Origin: RGIG7213 sp045657205
GTDB taxonomy: Bacteria; Bacillota; Clostridia; Oscillospirales; CAG-272
Direction of reading: 5' to 3'
DNA: 37,093 nt
Assembly: GCA_045657205.1 (NCBI GenBank)
Contig: JAZOSS010000068.1
Location: 1-37,093, forward strand
The notes beneath the pieces were generated by a model. It did no database searches. It was not told the origin of the DNA and saw only the letters and a program-made list of their open reading frames with translations. The position numbers and the translations under genes are program-made. This document shows, piece by piece, positions 15,958 through 24,407 of this stretch (its first letter is position 1; each line of letters starts with the position of its first letter).

Positions 15958-17154
15958 TTATTTGTTTTCCGATATCATATTCAATAATAATGCGGCACCG
16001 CGTCTGTTTAAATCAGCACCTTTATCACCGAAAGAGCCGGTGCTTATTACGGTATCATCGAAAAATGCAAGCACGTCGTCGCATTTTTCTTCAGAAAGTA
16101 TTGCATGGGTGATCCTTGCCGCATCATATTCGCTTATCGGCTCGTCTGGTGAAAATACTGTTTTTTCACTGCTCGATACCTCTATCGGCAAGCCGAGATT
16201 TAATGCGGTAATAATATATCCCCTTGCGTAGGAAGAAATGGCGGTGTCGTCTTCAAAACCCGTGTTCGTCTGCTTATATATGTCGGGGGAGTAATTTGCA
16301 CATTTCATCGCCATTACGACGAAGTCACATCTTGATACGGTGCTTGATGGGGAAAAATACATATTATCTCCGATCTTTTCACCGACGAGTATTCCGCTTT
16401 CGGCAAGCTTCAATGATGCATACTGCGCTATATCGTTTGACATATCCGAATAAACGATACCCGATTTATTTTTTGATGTCTTGACGGTGACTGTTGCAAT
16501 TTCACTTGTGTTTCCGTATTTATCCATTACTCGGTAGGTGAACGAGTCAGTGCCTTTAAAACCTGAGTGAGGGGTGTATTTGAATATTCCTTTTGCTTTA
16601 TCGGTAAATGAAAGAAGACCGTTTTCGGGCTGTGACGTTATGATGTATTCCATTTCGTCACCGTCATCATCCTCTGCTTTCAAACGTGAAAATACGGGAA
16701 TGTTTTCGGCTGTGTTTATTTTAAAAGAGGCACAGACGGGGGAAGAATTTTCTCGGTTTATAACGTACAAAAGACACTTCATATCACCATTCCCGAGCGA
16801 TATATCAAAAGAACACGATGCGTTTGATAAAGACGGTTGAAAGGTGAGATATTCTATGCCGCCGGCACTTATTACCTGACCTGCAAAAACGTCAAGATTT
16901 CCGAATTTTAAAGTTCCGCATTTCGTATCGGGCAAAGATCTTATCGTAACGGAGTCAAAATCGCCGTTTGCGATATCATAAAAGTCACTTTTTGTAAAGG
17001 AAATATTCTCCCCGTACGTACAGGTCTTGATAACCTTTACGTCTTTTTTGATAAATTCCATACCGGGTGAAAGAATGTTGCCGTGTGCGTTACACGGAAT
17101 TAACGAAAAAACGGTAAAAGCAGTCAGAAAAAGACAAAGAAATTTTTTAAACAT
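15958..17154 (-). CDS. Secreted S-layer-homology protein with cadherin/Ig-like domain
   Basis: A 398-residue protein with a clear signal peptide (M-F-K-K-F then a hydrophobic core, cleavage near residue 24). Residues about 165-225 form a cadherin-like/VCBS-type domain with G-x-F-K-Y-T-P-H-S-G-F-K-G-T-D-S-F-T-Y and D-K-Y-G-N-T-S. The C-terminal part (about 235-395) has the S-layer homology pattern: Y-S-D-M-S-N-D-I-A-Q-Y, F-S-P-S-S-T-V-S-R-C-D-F, F-S-P-D-E-P-I-S-E-Y-D-A and a final F-x-D. SLH domains hold proteins on pyruvylated secondary cell-wall polymers. aggagg sits six bases before ATG 17154. It stands alone between convergent argH and the divergent cyclophilin operon. Confidence 0.87.
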   Translation of the reverse strand: MFKKFLCLFLTAFTVFSLIPCNAHGNILSPGMEFIKKDVKVIKTCTYGENISFTKSDFYDIANGDFDSVTIRSLPDTKCGTLKFGNLDVFAGQVISAGGIEYLTFQPSLSNASCSFDISLGNGDMKCLLYVINRENSSPVCASFKINTAENIPVFSRLKAEDDDGDEMEYIITSQPENGLLSFTDKAKGIFKYTPHSGFKGTDSFTYRVMDKYGNTSEIATVTVKTSKNKSGIVYSDMSNDIAQYASLKLAESGILVGEKIGDNMYFSPSSTVSRCDFVVMAMKCANYSPDIYKQTNTGFEDDTAISSYARGYIITALNLGLPIEVSSSEKTVFSPDEPISEYDAARITHAILSEEKCDDVLAFFDDTVISTGSFGDKGADLNRRGAALLLNMISENK

Positions 17155-17256
17155 ATTGATCCTCCTGAATTTTATATTACTATTCTGTACAGAAATAAAA
17201 GGCTTATTCGGGATTTTTTACACCTTGAATAATTTTATAATAATTTTCCTTTTCTA

Positions 17257-17285
17257 TTGACATACAGAGCTTATTTTGGTAAAAT
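17257..17285 (+). promoter_or_regulatory. Promoter for cyclophilin operon
   Basis: Consensus TTGACA (17257-17262), 17-base spacer, TAAAAT (17280-17285) preceded by TGG. It places the transcript start near 17292 and so argues against any start codon upstream of 17329. Confidence 0.87.
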
Positions 17286-17331
17286 AATACGGATGAGAAA
17301 ACTGAATTTAAAAAAAGAAAGGATATGTATG

Positions 17332-17973
17332 ATGATCAAAAAAATCGTTGCATTAACAATGGCTGCAGTCCTTGCGGCAGTATCTTTTACCTCGTGCTCG
17401 AAGGTGAAAACACCCGAAAAACAGGAAAGTTTTGATGTTACGGCAAAAGAGATCGTAAACGTAGTAATGCTCCTCGAAGACGGAAGAAGTATGGAGTTTG
17501 AGCTTTATCCGAAGATAGCTCCCATAACGGTTCAGAACTTCGTTGATCTTGCGACAAGCGGATTTTACGACGGTCTTACTTTTCACAGAATAGTGGCGAA
17601 TTTCGTTGTTCAGGGCGGTGATCCTAAGGGGAACGGCACTGGTGGCTCGGGTACGGCAATAAAGGGTGAGTTTAAAGAAAACGGAGTGGAAAATAACCTT
17701 TCCCATACAACGGGCGTTATTTCAATGGCTCGTCAGTCAAGCCTCACCGGACAGATGGAAAATGAAAAAGATACGCTTATGGACAGCGCAACGTCACAGT
17801 TCTTTATTGTGCTTTCAAACAGCGCAAAATCATCCCTTGATGGTAAGTATGCAGGCTTCGGAAAGATGACGAAGGGCTTCGACGTGCTTGAAGAGCTTGG
17901 TGCAGTTGATGTTGACAGTAATGATAAGCCCTTGAAGGATATCGTAATAAACAGCGTAAGAGTCGCTGATTAA
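17332..17973 (+). CDS. Secreted cyclophilin-type peptidyl-prolyl isomerase lipoprotein
   Basis: About 213 residues, starting at the second of two adjacent ATGs (17329, 17332); aaagga lies five and eight bases upstream, respectively. A basic N terminus and hydrophobic stretch end in F-T-S-C near residue 22, a likely lipobox, so the protein should sit on the outer face of the membrane. The cyclophilin core shows L-T-F-H-R-I-V-A-N-F-V-V-Q-G-G-D-P and S-Q-F-F-I-V-L, with an insertion before the latter compared with minimal cyclophilins. It should catalyse cis-trans isomerisation of prolyl bonds in exported proteins. A cytosolic paralog starts 11 bases after its stop. Confidence 0.92.
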   Translation: MIKKIVALTMAAVLAAVSFTSCSKVKTPEKQESFDVTAKEIVNVVMLLEDGRSMEFELYPKIAPITVQNFVDLATSGFYDGLTFHRIVANFVVQGGDPKGNGTGGSGTAIKGEFKENGVENNLSHTTGVISMARQSSLTGQMENEKDTLMDSATSQFFIVLSNSAKSSLDGKYAGFGKMTKGFDVLEELGAVDVDSNDKPLKDIVINSVRVAD

Positions 17974-17984
17974 GGAGAAGACAA

Positions 17985-18455
17985 ATGATAAAAATAACGA
18001 TGGCAGACGGCGGTGTAATGACTCTCGAGCTTTATCCCGAGGTAGCACCCAAAACAGTTGAAAATTTTGAAACACTTGTAAAAAAAGGCTTTTATAACGG
18101 ACTTATTTTCCACCGTGTAATTGCAGGCTTTATGATACAGGGCGGCTGTCCCGACGGTAACGGAATGGGCGGTCCGGGATATTCTATAAAGGGAGAGTTC
18201 ACATCCAACGGATTTAAAAACGATCTCAAGCATACAAGAGGCGTTATCTCAATGGCAAGAGCGCAGGATCCCAACTCCGCAGGCTCACAGTTCTTTATAA
18301 TGCATAACGACAGTCCTCACCTTGATGGAGATTATGCTGCATTCGGTAAGCTTGTTGAAGGATACGACGTCCTTGACAAAATTGCATCCGTTTCGACCGA
18401 CTGGTTCGACAAACCCATGAAAGAACAGAAAATAGAAAAAATAGAGATTGTTTAA
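17985..18455 (+). CDS. Cytosolic cyclophilin-type peptidyl-prolyl isomerase
   Basis: A 156-residue minimal bacterial cyclophilin without signal peptide. Conserved features are I-F-H-R-V-I-A-G-F-M-I-Q-G-G, with the catalytic Arg in F-H-R, followed by the G-x-G-G-P-G-Y loop, M-A-R-A and G-S-Q-F-F-I-M. Its start is backed by aaggag seven bases upstream. It resembles the preceding secreted copy throughout the core, which suggests a tandem duplication followed by gain or loss of the export signal. Confidence 0.94.
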   Translation: MIKITMADGGVMTLELYPEVAPKTVENFETLVKKGFYNGLIFHRVIAGFMIQGGCPDGNGMGGPGYSIKGEFTSNGFKNDLKHTRGVISMARAQDPNSAGSQFFIMHNDSPHLDGDYAAFGKLVEGYDVLDKIASVSTDWFDKPMKEQKIEKIEIV

Positions 18456-18465
18456 GGAGAAAAGT

Positions 18466-19182
18466 ATGAAGTACGGTATTCAGCTTTACAGCATCCGCGA
18501 CATAGCGATGAAAAACTTTGAGCAGGCAGTTGAAAAGGTTGCCCAAATGGGTTATAAGATGATAGAATTTGCAGGCTTTTTCGGCAGAACACCCGAGGAA
18601 GTAAATAAGCTCCTTGCAGACAACGGCGTTGAGCTTTGGGGTACACACTCAAGCCTTGACGACCTTGTTAATAAGTTTGACGAAACAGTTGCTTTCCATA
18701 AAGCTATCGGCAACAAAAACTATATCATTCCTTCGTACGATTTTTCGACGAAAGAAAAGATAGATGAGTTTGTTGAGCTTGTAAATAAGTATCAGCCCTT
18801 GCTTGAAAAAGAGGGAATACGCCTTGCTTTCCACAATCACAGCTATGAATTCAGACCCAATGACGACGGAATGATCCCGTGGGAAAGCATAATAAACAGA
18901 ACGTCGCTGTATCTTGAAATAGATACGTACTGGGCGTTTGACGGCGGACTCGATCCTGCACAAAGTCTTGAAGAATACAAAGACAGACTTATCTGCATCC
19001 ACTTGAAGGACGGATTCAAGGGCGGTAAGGGTATACCGCTCGGCAAGGGCGAAGCACCCGTTAAAGCGGTTCACGCAAAAGCAGTTGAGCTTGGTTTGCC
19101 CATAATCGTTGAAAGCGAAACGCTTACACCCAGCGGAGAAGACGAGTGCCGCACGTGCTTTGAGTACCTTATGGCACTTTAA
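18466..19182 (+). CDS. Sugar phosphate isomerase/epimerase-like TIM-barrel protein
   Basis: A 238-residue protein of the xylose-isomerase-like/AP endonuclease 2 superfamily. It opens Y-G-I-Q-L-Y-S-I-R-D and shows metal-ligand-like segments on successive barrel strands: F-H-N-H-S-Y-E-F, L-E-I-D-T-Y-W and I-H-L-K-D-G-F, then I-V-E-S-E near the end. The start ATG 18466 follows aaggag by six bases; an in-frame GTG at 18448 lies inside the upstream gene. Members isomerise or epimerise sugars or inosose; the substrate is unknown. It sits between a cyclophilin gene and a solute-binding lipoprotein gene five bases downstream, which hints at sugar uptake and use. Confidence 0.88.
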   Translation: MKYGIQLYSIRDIAMKNFEQAVEKVAQMGYKMIEFAGFFGRTPEEVNKLLADNGVELWGTHSSLDDLVNKFDETVAFHKAIGNKNYIIPSYDFSTKEKIDEFVELVNKYQPLLEKEGIRLAFHNHSYEFRPNDDGMIPWESIINRTSLYLEIDTYWAFDGGLDPAQSLEEYKDRLICIHLKDGFKGGKGIPLGKGEAPVKAVHAKAVELGLPIIVESETLTPSGEDECRTCFEYLMAL

Positions 19183-19187
19183 TTGAA

Positions 19188-20663
19188 ATGAAAAAGAATA
19201 TACTTGCAGGTTTTCTTGCGGTAGTCACCGCGATAACGTCGTTTTCGTTTTCATCGTGTTCAAACGATGATACGGGCAACAAACCGACGGAAACGACTGC
19301 ACAGCAGAGCACCGAAACGGGTGAACTTTTTCCCGATTATTTGCCGAATGATCTGTCCTTCGGCGGCAAGGACGTTACGTTTCTCGTTATGGGCGACGGA
19401 TATAATTCATCTGATTGGCAGTCAAAAGATATTTTCGCTGAAACCGATTCGGATGACCCTATCGTTTCCGCTGTGTACAGACGGAATATGTGGCTTGAAG
19501 AAAAATACGATGTAAAGATCAAAGAAGTGATGTCGGACGAACCCGAATCAACTGCACGAATAAGCATAAAAAGCGGGCTTGATGAATTTCAGGTGTTGAT
19601 GTGTAATACGGCAGGCACGATATCGCTGATGCAAAATCAGCTTCTGATGGATCTCAATTCGTTTGATACGCTTGATCTGACACAGCCGTGGTGGGATCAG
19701 ACACTTCGTGAAAACTGTTCTATCGCAGGCAAAAACTATTTTGCCACGGGCGATATATCCATTATGGATAACGATGCGACGTGGGTAATGATGTTCAATA
19801 AACAGCTTGCTACAGCACACGGCTTTGATCCCTACAAGCTTGTTGAAGAGAATAAGTGGACGTTTGACGAGATGCATAAAATGATGACTGCCGTTGCTAA
19901 GGATAACGGCGACGGAGTCGTTAAATGGGAAGATGATACGTTCGGGTTGGCAACGCATGGTTCAAACTGTGAAGCGTTCTATTACGGTGCGGGACTTAAA
20001 GTTACCCAAAAGGATGAAGCTGATATTCCTTATTACAATCAAGATGCATCGCATACGGATTACGTCGTCCGTGTGCTTGAGAAGAGCATTGATATGTGGA
20101 AGGACCCTGCGGTAGTTTTCTCCGCAAACGGTCTTACGACACATTCGATAAATACGCAGGAAGTTTTTGAAACGGGACGTTCGCTGTTTTTGGCGGAGGT
20201 GTTGCAGCTTGCAATACGACTTCGTGAAATGGATATAAACTTCGGTGTTATACCGTTTCCCAAGTTTGAATCCTCGCAGAAAAACTACGGACATTTCGTA
20301 CATTCAACAACGGCACTTTTAAGTATACCGATATCGTGTAAAAATGCTGAAAATGTGGCAGCTCTCGTTGAAGCTATGGCTGCAAAATCTATGTATACGC
20401 TGACACCTGCATACTACGATACGGTTCTTACGGGCAGATCGTTCAGAGATGAGGAGTCGAGCGCTATGCTTGACATAATCCTCGATTCACGTACGTTTGA
20501 TCTCGGCGGCTTCCATATGTTCAACTGGGGCAATATGGGCAGTATATTCTCTCAGCTCGTAAGTCAGGAAAAAACAAATTATGCCTCGCTTTATAAAAGA
20601 AGTATCAGTAAGGCAACGGCAAACTTGAACGACGACGTTGAAAAAATAACTTCCGGCAGCTGA
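19188..20663 (+). CDS. Extracellular solute-binding lipoprotein, family 1 type
   Basis: A 491-residue lipoprotein: basic N terminus, hydrophobic core and F-S-S-C24-S with a following Asp/Thr/Glu-rich linker. The body resembles large ABC sugar-binding proteins (family 1), with W-x-x-R-N-M-W-L-E-E-K-Y-D-V near the N terminus, a W-W-D-Q-T segment, N-K-W-T-F-D-E-M and V-I-P-F-P-K-F. It should capture a sugar or oligosaccharide outside the membrane. No ABC permease or ATPase gene is in the window, so it is an orphan that must use a transporter encoded elsewhere. The start ATG is five bases after the previous stop without a good ribosome site, suggesting translational coupling. A terminator follows. 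Confidence 0.87.
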   Translation: MKKNILAGFLAVVTAITSFSFSSCSNDDTGNKPTETTAQQSTETGELFPDYLPNDLSFGGKDVTFLVMGDGYNSSDWQSKDIFAETDSDDPIVSAVYRRNMWLEEKYDVKIKEVMSDEPESTARISIKSGLDEFQVLMCNTAGTISLMQNQLLMDLNSFDTLDLTQPWWDQTLRENCSIAGKNYFATGDISIMDNDATWVMMFNKQLATAHGFDPYKLVEENKWTFDEMHKMMTAVAKDNGDGVVKWEDDTFGLATHGSNCEAFYYGAGLKVTQKDEADIPYYNQDASHTDYVVRVLEKSIDMWKDPAVVFSANGLTTHSINTQEVFETGRSLFLAEVLQLAIRLREMDINFGVIPFPKFESSQKNYGHFVHSTTALLSIPISCKNAENVAALVEAMAAKSMYTLTPAYYDTVLTGRSFRDEESSAMLDIILDSRTFDLGGFHMFNWGNMGSIFSQLVSQEKTNYASLYKRSISKATANLNDDVEKITSGS

Positions 20664-20711
20664 TAACTTGCTTGCAAGGATCTGTCGGCTTTAATAAAAC
20701 AGTTTAAAAAG

Positions 20712-20761
20712 AACAGGTTTATCAAGGATAATGTGCATTTCCTTTGACAAACCTGTTTTTT
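20712..20761 (+). terminator. Intrinsic terminator of the cyclophilin operon
   Basis: aacaggttt (20712-20720) pairs with aaacctgtt (20749-20757); inner tcaa/ttga and gga/tcc pairs extend the stem past one mismatch. T run at 20756-20761. Confidence 0.87.
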
Positions 20762-20823
20762 ACTATTTGTTTTCAATAATATCGTTATTATTCGAATTTA
20801 TGATGATATCTTCTTCGGGGTTT

Positions 20824-21321
20824 TTATTCGAAAATGTCAAAAGTCAAAGCAAAGACGATGTGCAGTTCTTTTGTATCATCGTTCCATATAGCTGCGGTGG
20901 CGGAGTCTGTTCCTGCTTCTTCACTTCTGAAATAATTGTATATATTTTCACCCTCAGGCATCGCAAGTGATATTTTTTCGTATGCCTTTTTGAAATATTC
21001 TTCCGTTTTTTTGTCAAGGTCGATCTTTGTCCATTCGGCTATGTTGGCAATTTTATCAAGTGTATTTGTTTCGGATGGTGAAAGATCGGCTTTTATTACA
21101 GCAAAACCCGTGCAGTCTTCCGTTACGGAATCGTGTATTACGTTTATTACGGCATCGTCGGGAAGTGTAAGACGCATTCCGCGCTCTATTGCTTCTGCGT
21201 AAAGTGAGGAGTCGTTTTTACCGAGCTGATACCACACATAGCCCGTTTTTTCTTCTGTACACGAGCAGAAAAGTAAACAAAATATAAGTATAACCAAAAT
21301 AAAAGAAATCGTTTTTTTCAT
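20824..21321 (-). CDS. Small lipoprotein of unknown function
   Basis: A 165-residue protein with an N-terminal export signal (M-K-K-T-I then 16 hydrophobic residues) ending F-C-S-C-T-E-E, a probable lipoprotein attachment Cys at about residue 21. The mature part is acidic, mixed alpha/beta by composition, with no motif I recognise. gcgaggt lies a few bases before ATG 21321 on the minus strand. It has its own promoter and diverges from the GH99-like gene. Confidence 0.78.
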   Translation of the reverse strand: MKKTISFILVILIFCLLFCSCTEEKTGYVWYQLGKNDSSLYAEAIERGMRLTLPDDAVINVIHDSVTEDCTGFAVIKADLSPSETNTLDKIANIAEWTKIDLDKKTEEYFKKAYEKISLAMPEGENIYNYFRSEEAGTDSATAAIWNDDTKELHIVFALTFDIFE

Positions 21322-21343
21322 ATTGATACCTCGCTTTTTTTAG

Positions 21344-21372
21344 ATTGTAACATCATTTTATTTAAAAATCAA
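21344..21372 (-). promoter_or_regulatory. Promoter for the 165-residue lipoprotein gene
   Basis: On the minus strand TTGATT (21372-21367), 17-base spacer, TACAAT (21349-21344) preceded by TGT. It is divergent to the promoter at 21411-21439, with 38 bases between the two -35 elements. Confidence 0.8.
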
Positions 21373-21410
21373 TACGTGTGTAAAAAAAGCATATAAATTA
21401 CAAATTTCTG

Positions 21411-21439
21411 TTGATTTTTTTCTTGCGTTGTGTTAATAT
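21411..21439 (+). promoter_or_regulatory. Promoter for the GH99-like gene
   Basis: TTGATT (21411-21416), 17-base spacer, TAATAT (21434-21439) preceded by TGT. It lies 39 bases before ATG 21479. Confidence 0.75.
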
Positions 21440-21478
21440 GAAAACAGTAAAAAACATCGCATTTGAAAGGAATTTACG

Positions 21479-23260
21479 ATGAAAAACTATATTGATCTTT
21501 ATCAGGATACGTGGGCTGCATCCGATGACTTGAAAAGAGAATTACCGCTTGAAGTAAAGGTTTCCGAAAAAGACAGAAAAGTAGGTATTTTCTACTTTAT
21601 GTGGCATCAGGGAGTAGACCGCGGATTTATGGACCACTCTTTGGCATACGCTATGGGAGGAATTGAGGAATTTGAAAAGGTTATGGCATCCGGAAGCCTT
21701 GGCTTCGGACACTACTGGGCAGAACCTTATTTCGGGTACTACCGTTCCGACGACGAATGGGTAATAAGAAAGCACGTATACGAGCTTGCAGATGCAGGAA
21801 TTGACTTTATTTTCTTTGACGTAACAAACGGACTTATCTACCGTCCCGTGTGTGAAACAATATTAAGAGTGTGGAGCGAGGTACAAAAAGAAGGCTATAA
21901 AGTACCGCAGATAATGTTCCACGCAGGTGACAGCTTCGGCAACGCCAAGAAGTCGTTTGATGCTTTGTGGGATGCTTTCTATGCGGAAGGAAAGTTCAAG
22001 GAGCTTTGGTTTGAATGGGAAAATAAACCTCTCTTCTTCGCACCTCCGGACTTTGTGGAGTCACTTCCCGAAGAAAAGAAAAACTTCTTCACGTTCAGAC
22101 GTTCGTGGGCAAACACGAAGGATTCCTGGTACACGGATACAGACGGAAAAAATGCGTGGCCCTGGGCTGATATGCACCCGCAGAAGCCGGGAAAATCCGA
22201 AACGGGTGAAATAGAACAGGCAATCGTAATGAGTGGCTTCTGGGTAAACGGAAGCTACGGCACAAATGCAGGCAGAAGCTACAGCGGCGGTGTTCAGCCT
22301 CCGAATGAAAAAGAAAGAGACTACGGTTTTTCACTCGTTAATAAGACTTCTCCTTTGGGACTTGCATTCCAGGAGCAGTTTGACCATGCGATAGACAATA
22401 TAGATCCCTCCTGCCTTATGATAGTAGGCTGGAACGAATGGTGGGCAGGCAGATGGGATAACTATCTTCCCGGCGGAAAAAATCCCGCTCATGGACAGAG
22501 AATAGCAAATACGTATATTGTCGAAGAAACAGACCCGAAAAGACAGAATTATTTCGTCGATAATCTTAACGGCGAATATTCACGTGACGTAGAAGCCGTA
22601 AACGGTCTTTACAAAGATAATTATTACTATCAGATGGTTTCCAATATCAGAAGATATAAGGGAACGAGAGAAATACCGAAAGCATCGGGACAAAAGACGA
22701 TAGATATAAATGCTTGCACATGCCAGTGGGAAAACGTCGGACCCGAATATCTCGACTATAAGGGTGACACTGTAAGACGTGATGCTATGTCATACGTCGG
22801 CGGATATCATTACACAAACGATACGGGCAGAAACGACTTTGTAAAAATGAAGGTTTCATCCGATGATGAATATGTATATTTCTACGCTGAATGTGCCGAA
22901 AACATAACCTCCCCCGTCGGAACGAACTGGATGAACCTTTTTATAAATTCAGATCGCAATATATCAACGGGATGGCACGGATACAACTATATCATAAACA
23001 GATATCAGAATGGCAATCTTGCATCTGTTGAGCTTTTCAAAGACGGCGAATGGCTGCTTAAAAAAATAGGCGATGCCGAATATACGGTAAACGGCAATAT
23101 CATGCAGATAAAAGTTGCAAAGTCGCTTATAGGAGTTGACAAGACGTTTGAATTTAAATGGGCGGACAATTCTGTTGCAGACGGTGATATAATGCACTTT
23201 ATGGACAGAGGTGATGCAGCACCTAACGAAAGATTCAATTACGTATTTATAAAAGAATAA
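21479..23260 (+). CDS. GH99/GH71-like glycoside hydrolase with C-terminal CBM9-like domain
   Basis: A 593-residue protein without any signal peptide. Residues about 30-400 form a TIM-barrel-like domain of the GH71/GH99-related type: V-G-I-F-Y-F-M-W-H near strand 1, H-Y-W-A-E-P-Y-F-G-Y-Y, A-G-I-D-F-I-F-F-D-V-T-N-G, then V-G-W-N-E-W-W-A-G-R-W near strand 8. Residues about 410-593 look like a CBM9/DOMON-type beta-sandwich (D-D-E-Y-V-Y-F-Y-A-E-C ... M-N-L-F-I-N-S-D-R-N). Related enzymes act on mannan, alpha-glucan or host N-glycan fragments; the substrate cannot be read here. Lack of an export signal implies cytosolic action on imported oligosaccharide. gaaaggaa precedes ATG 21479. Single-gene unit. 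Confidence 0.83.
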   Translation: MKNYIDLYQDTWAASDDLKRELPLEVKVSEKDRKVGIFYFMWHQGVDRGFMDHSLAYAMGGIEEFEKVMASGSLGFGHYWAEPYFGYYRSDDEWVIRKHVYELADAGIDFIFFDVTNGLIYRPVCETILRVWSEVQKEGYKVPQIMFHAGDSFGNAKKSFDALWDAFYAEGKFKELWFEWENKPLFFAPPDFVESLPEEKKNFFTFRRSWANTKDSWYTDTDGKNAWPWADMHPQKPGKSETGEIEQAIVMSGFWVNGSYGTNAGRSYSGGVQPPNEKERDYGFSLVNKTSPLGLAFQEQFDHAIDNIDPSCLMIVGWNEWWAGRWDNYLPGGKNPAHGQRIANTYIVEETDPKRQNYFVDNLNGEYSRDVEAVNGLYKDNYYYQMVSNIRRYKGTREIPKASGQKTIDINACTCQWENVGPEYLDYKGDTVRRDAMSYVGGYHYTNDTGRNDFVKMKVSSDDEYVYFYAECAENITSPVGTNWMNLFINSDRNISTGWHGYNYIINRYQNGNLASVELFKDGEWLLKKIGDAEYTVNGNIMQIKVAKSLIGVDKTFEFKWADNSVADGDIMHFMDRGDAAPNERFNYVFIKE

Positions 23261-23268
23261 TCAAAATG

Positions 23269-23304
23269 AGCCGACTTGACGTGTATTTTACCGCCGAGTC
23301 GGCT
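23269..23304 (+). other. Short hairpin after the GH99-like gene
   Basis: agccgact (23269-23276) pairs with agtcggct (23297-23304), 8 bp with a 20-base loop and no T run. It may add RNA stability before the real terminator at 23348; no other function is evident. Confidence 0.5.
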
Positions 23305-23347
23305 TGTGCGTTGAAGTTATGCAGAAAAAACGATAAGCTTCAACTGA

Positions 23348-23385
23348 AAAAAGAACCTGATTTTGAATTAAATCAGGTTCTTTTT
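23348..23385. terminator. Bidirectional intrinsic terminator
   Basis: Perfect 16-bp stem: aaaaagaacctgattt (23348-23363) with aaatcaggttcttttt (23370-23385), six-base loop. It serves the plus-strand gene ending at 23260 and the minus-strand gene ending at 23416. Confidence 0.93.
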
Positions 23386-23415
23386 GTAATTTTTAAAATG
23401 GTTTGCCAATATACA

Positions 23416-23667
23416 TTACTGTACGAGATGGCGGAGAGCTTCAAGACATTCAGGACAGATAAGCTTTCCCTTGTAATACGAAACGCTTTCAGCATTTCCG
23501 CAGAAAATACAAGCAGGAAAATACTTTTTAAGGATTATTTTGTCGTCCTCTGTAAAGATCTCCACAGCATCCTTTGTGTCGATACCCATTGTTTTTCTGA
23601 TCTCGATGGGAAGAACTATTCTTCCGAGTTCGTCGATCTTTCTTACTATACCGGTTGATTTCATCAT
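23416..23667 (-). CDS. AbrB/SpoVT-type regulator with C-terminal zinc-ribbon
   Basis: About 83 residues. The N-terminal half is the AbrB swapped-hairpin DNA-binding domain, S-T-G-I-V-R-K-I-D-E-L-G-R-I-V-L-P-I-E-I-R. The C-terminal half carries C-I-F-C ... C-P-E-C, a four-Cys zinc-ribbon candidate. Two adjacent ATGs (23667, 23664) are plausible starts, with ggggg eight bases before the first; the upstream ATG at 23682 has no ribosome site. Family members control stationary-phase and sporulation genes. It is divergent from spmA, so a link to sporulation control is plausible but inferred. There is no toxin gene beside it to suggest an antitoxin. Confidence 0.9.
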   Translation of the reverse strand: MMKSTGIVRKIDELGRIVLPIEIRKTMGIDTKDAVEIFTEDDKIILKKYFPACIFCGNAESVSYYKGKLICPECLEALRHLVQ

Positions 23668-23834
23668 AGCGCATACCCCCATTTATCAAATAAAATAATT
23701 CAACCTACACTATAAATATAACAAATTTCATTTTTTATTTAGTAAGGAAAAAAGAACGTAAAATAGGAAACGAAAGAAATTATGGAAATTAATAACACTA
23801 TAATGTCGTATAATGTCGAAAAAAATAGGTGCGT

Positions 23835-24407
23835 ATGATAGGAATAATTTTTGCTGTAATGGTGATTTCTTCGCTTGCCGTTGCAATACCGTGCGGTAAT
23901 ACAAGTGAACTTGCGGGTGCTGTTTTTGACGGTGCATCGTCTGCTGTTGAACTTACCGTAACGCTTATATCCGTGATGTGTCTGTGGTGCGGAATAATGA
24001 ACGTATTTGAAAAAAAAGGACTTATAAAAAAGTTTTCCGCCCTTATTTCACCCATACTTCGTATAGTTTTTCCCGATGCGTACAAAAAAGGGATGTGCAA
24101 GGAAATATCCCTGAATATAAGCGCAAACGTTTTGGGGATGGGGAATGCTGCAACACCGTTCGGAATATCTGCAATGAAGCGGCTCAATTCTTTAAATCCT
24201 ACCCCCTCACGCGCAAGCGACGATATGGTAATGCTTGCGGTACTTAACACTGCAAGCGTTGATCTGTTTCCTGCAACACTTATAGCGTTAAGACAAAGTG
24301 CAGGGGCTGAAACGGTGTACGAAATAATAATACCTACTGCGGTAACTTCATTTATCACCGTTATATTTGCTGTTATCATCACTAAAATGTTTTCTCGGGT
24401 GTTTTAA
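23835..24407 (+). CDS. spmA: Spore maturation protein A
   Basis: A 190-residue membrane protein matching SpmA, with several hydrophobic helices and the family's strong motif A-N-V-L-G-M-G-N-A-A-T-P-F-G-I-S-A-M. With SpmB it is needed for proper dehydration of the spore core in Bacillus. Start ATG 23835 is weakly supported (aggt four bases before); a GTG at 23829 would add two residues. Two TATAAT copies (23799-23804 and 23809-23814) lie 20-35 bases upstream, but without a housekeeping -35, so a sporulation sigma factor may drive it. Its TAA shares one base with the spmB ATG (taatg). Confidence 0.93.
   Translation: MIGIIFAVMVISSLAVAIPCGNTSELAGAVFDGASSAVELTVTLISVMCLWCGIMNVFEKKGLIKKFSALISPILRIVFPDAYKKGMCKEISLNISANVLGMGNAATPFGISAMKRLNSLNPTPSRASDDMVMLAVLNTASVDLFPATLIALRQSAGAETVYEIIIPTAVTSFITVIFAVIITKMFSRVF

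Noticed and set aside
23416..23667. AbrB-domain protein as an antitoxin of a toxin-antitoxin pair
   Set aside because: No small toxin gene is adjacent; the zinc-ribbon tail and SpoVT-like sequence fit a transcription regulator better.
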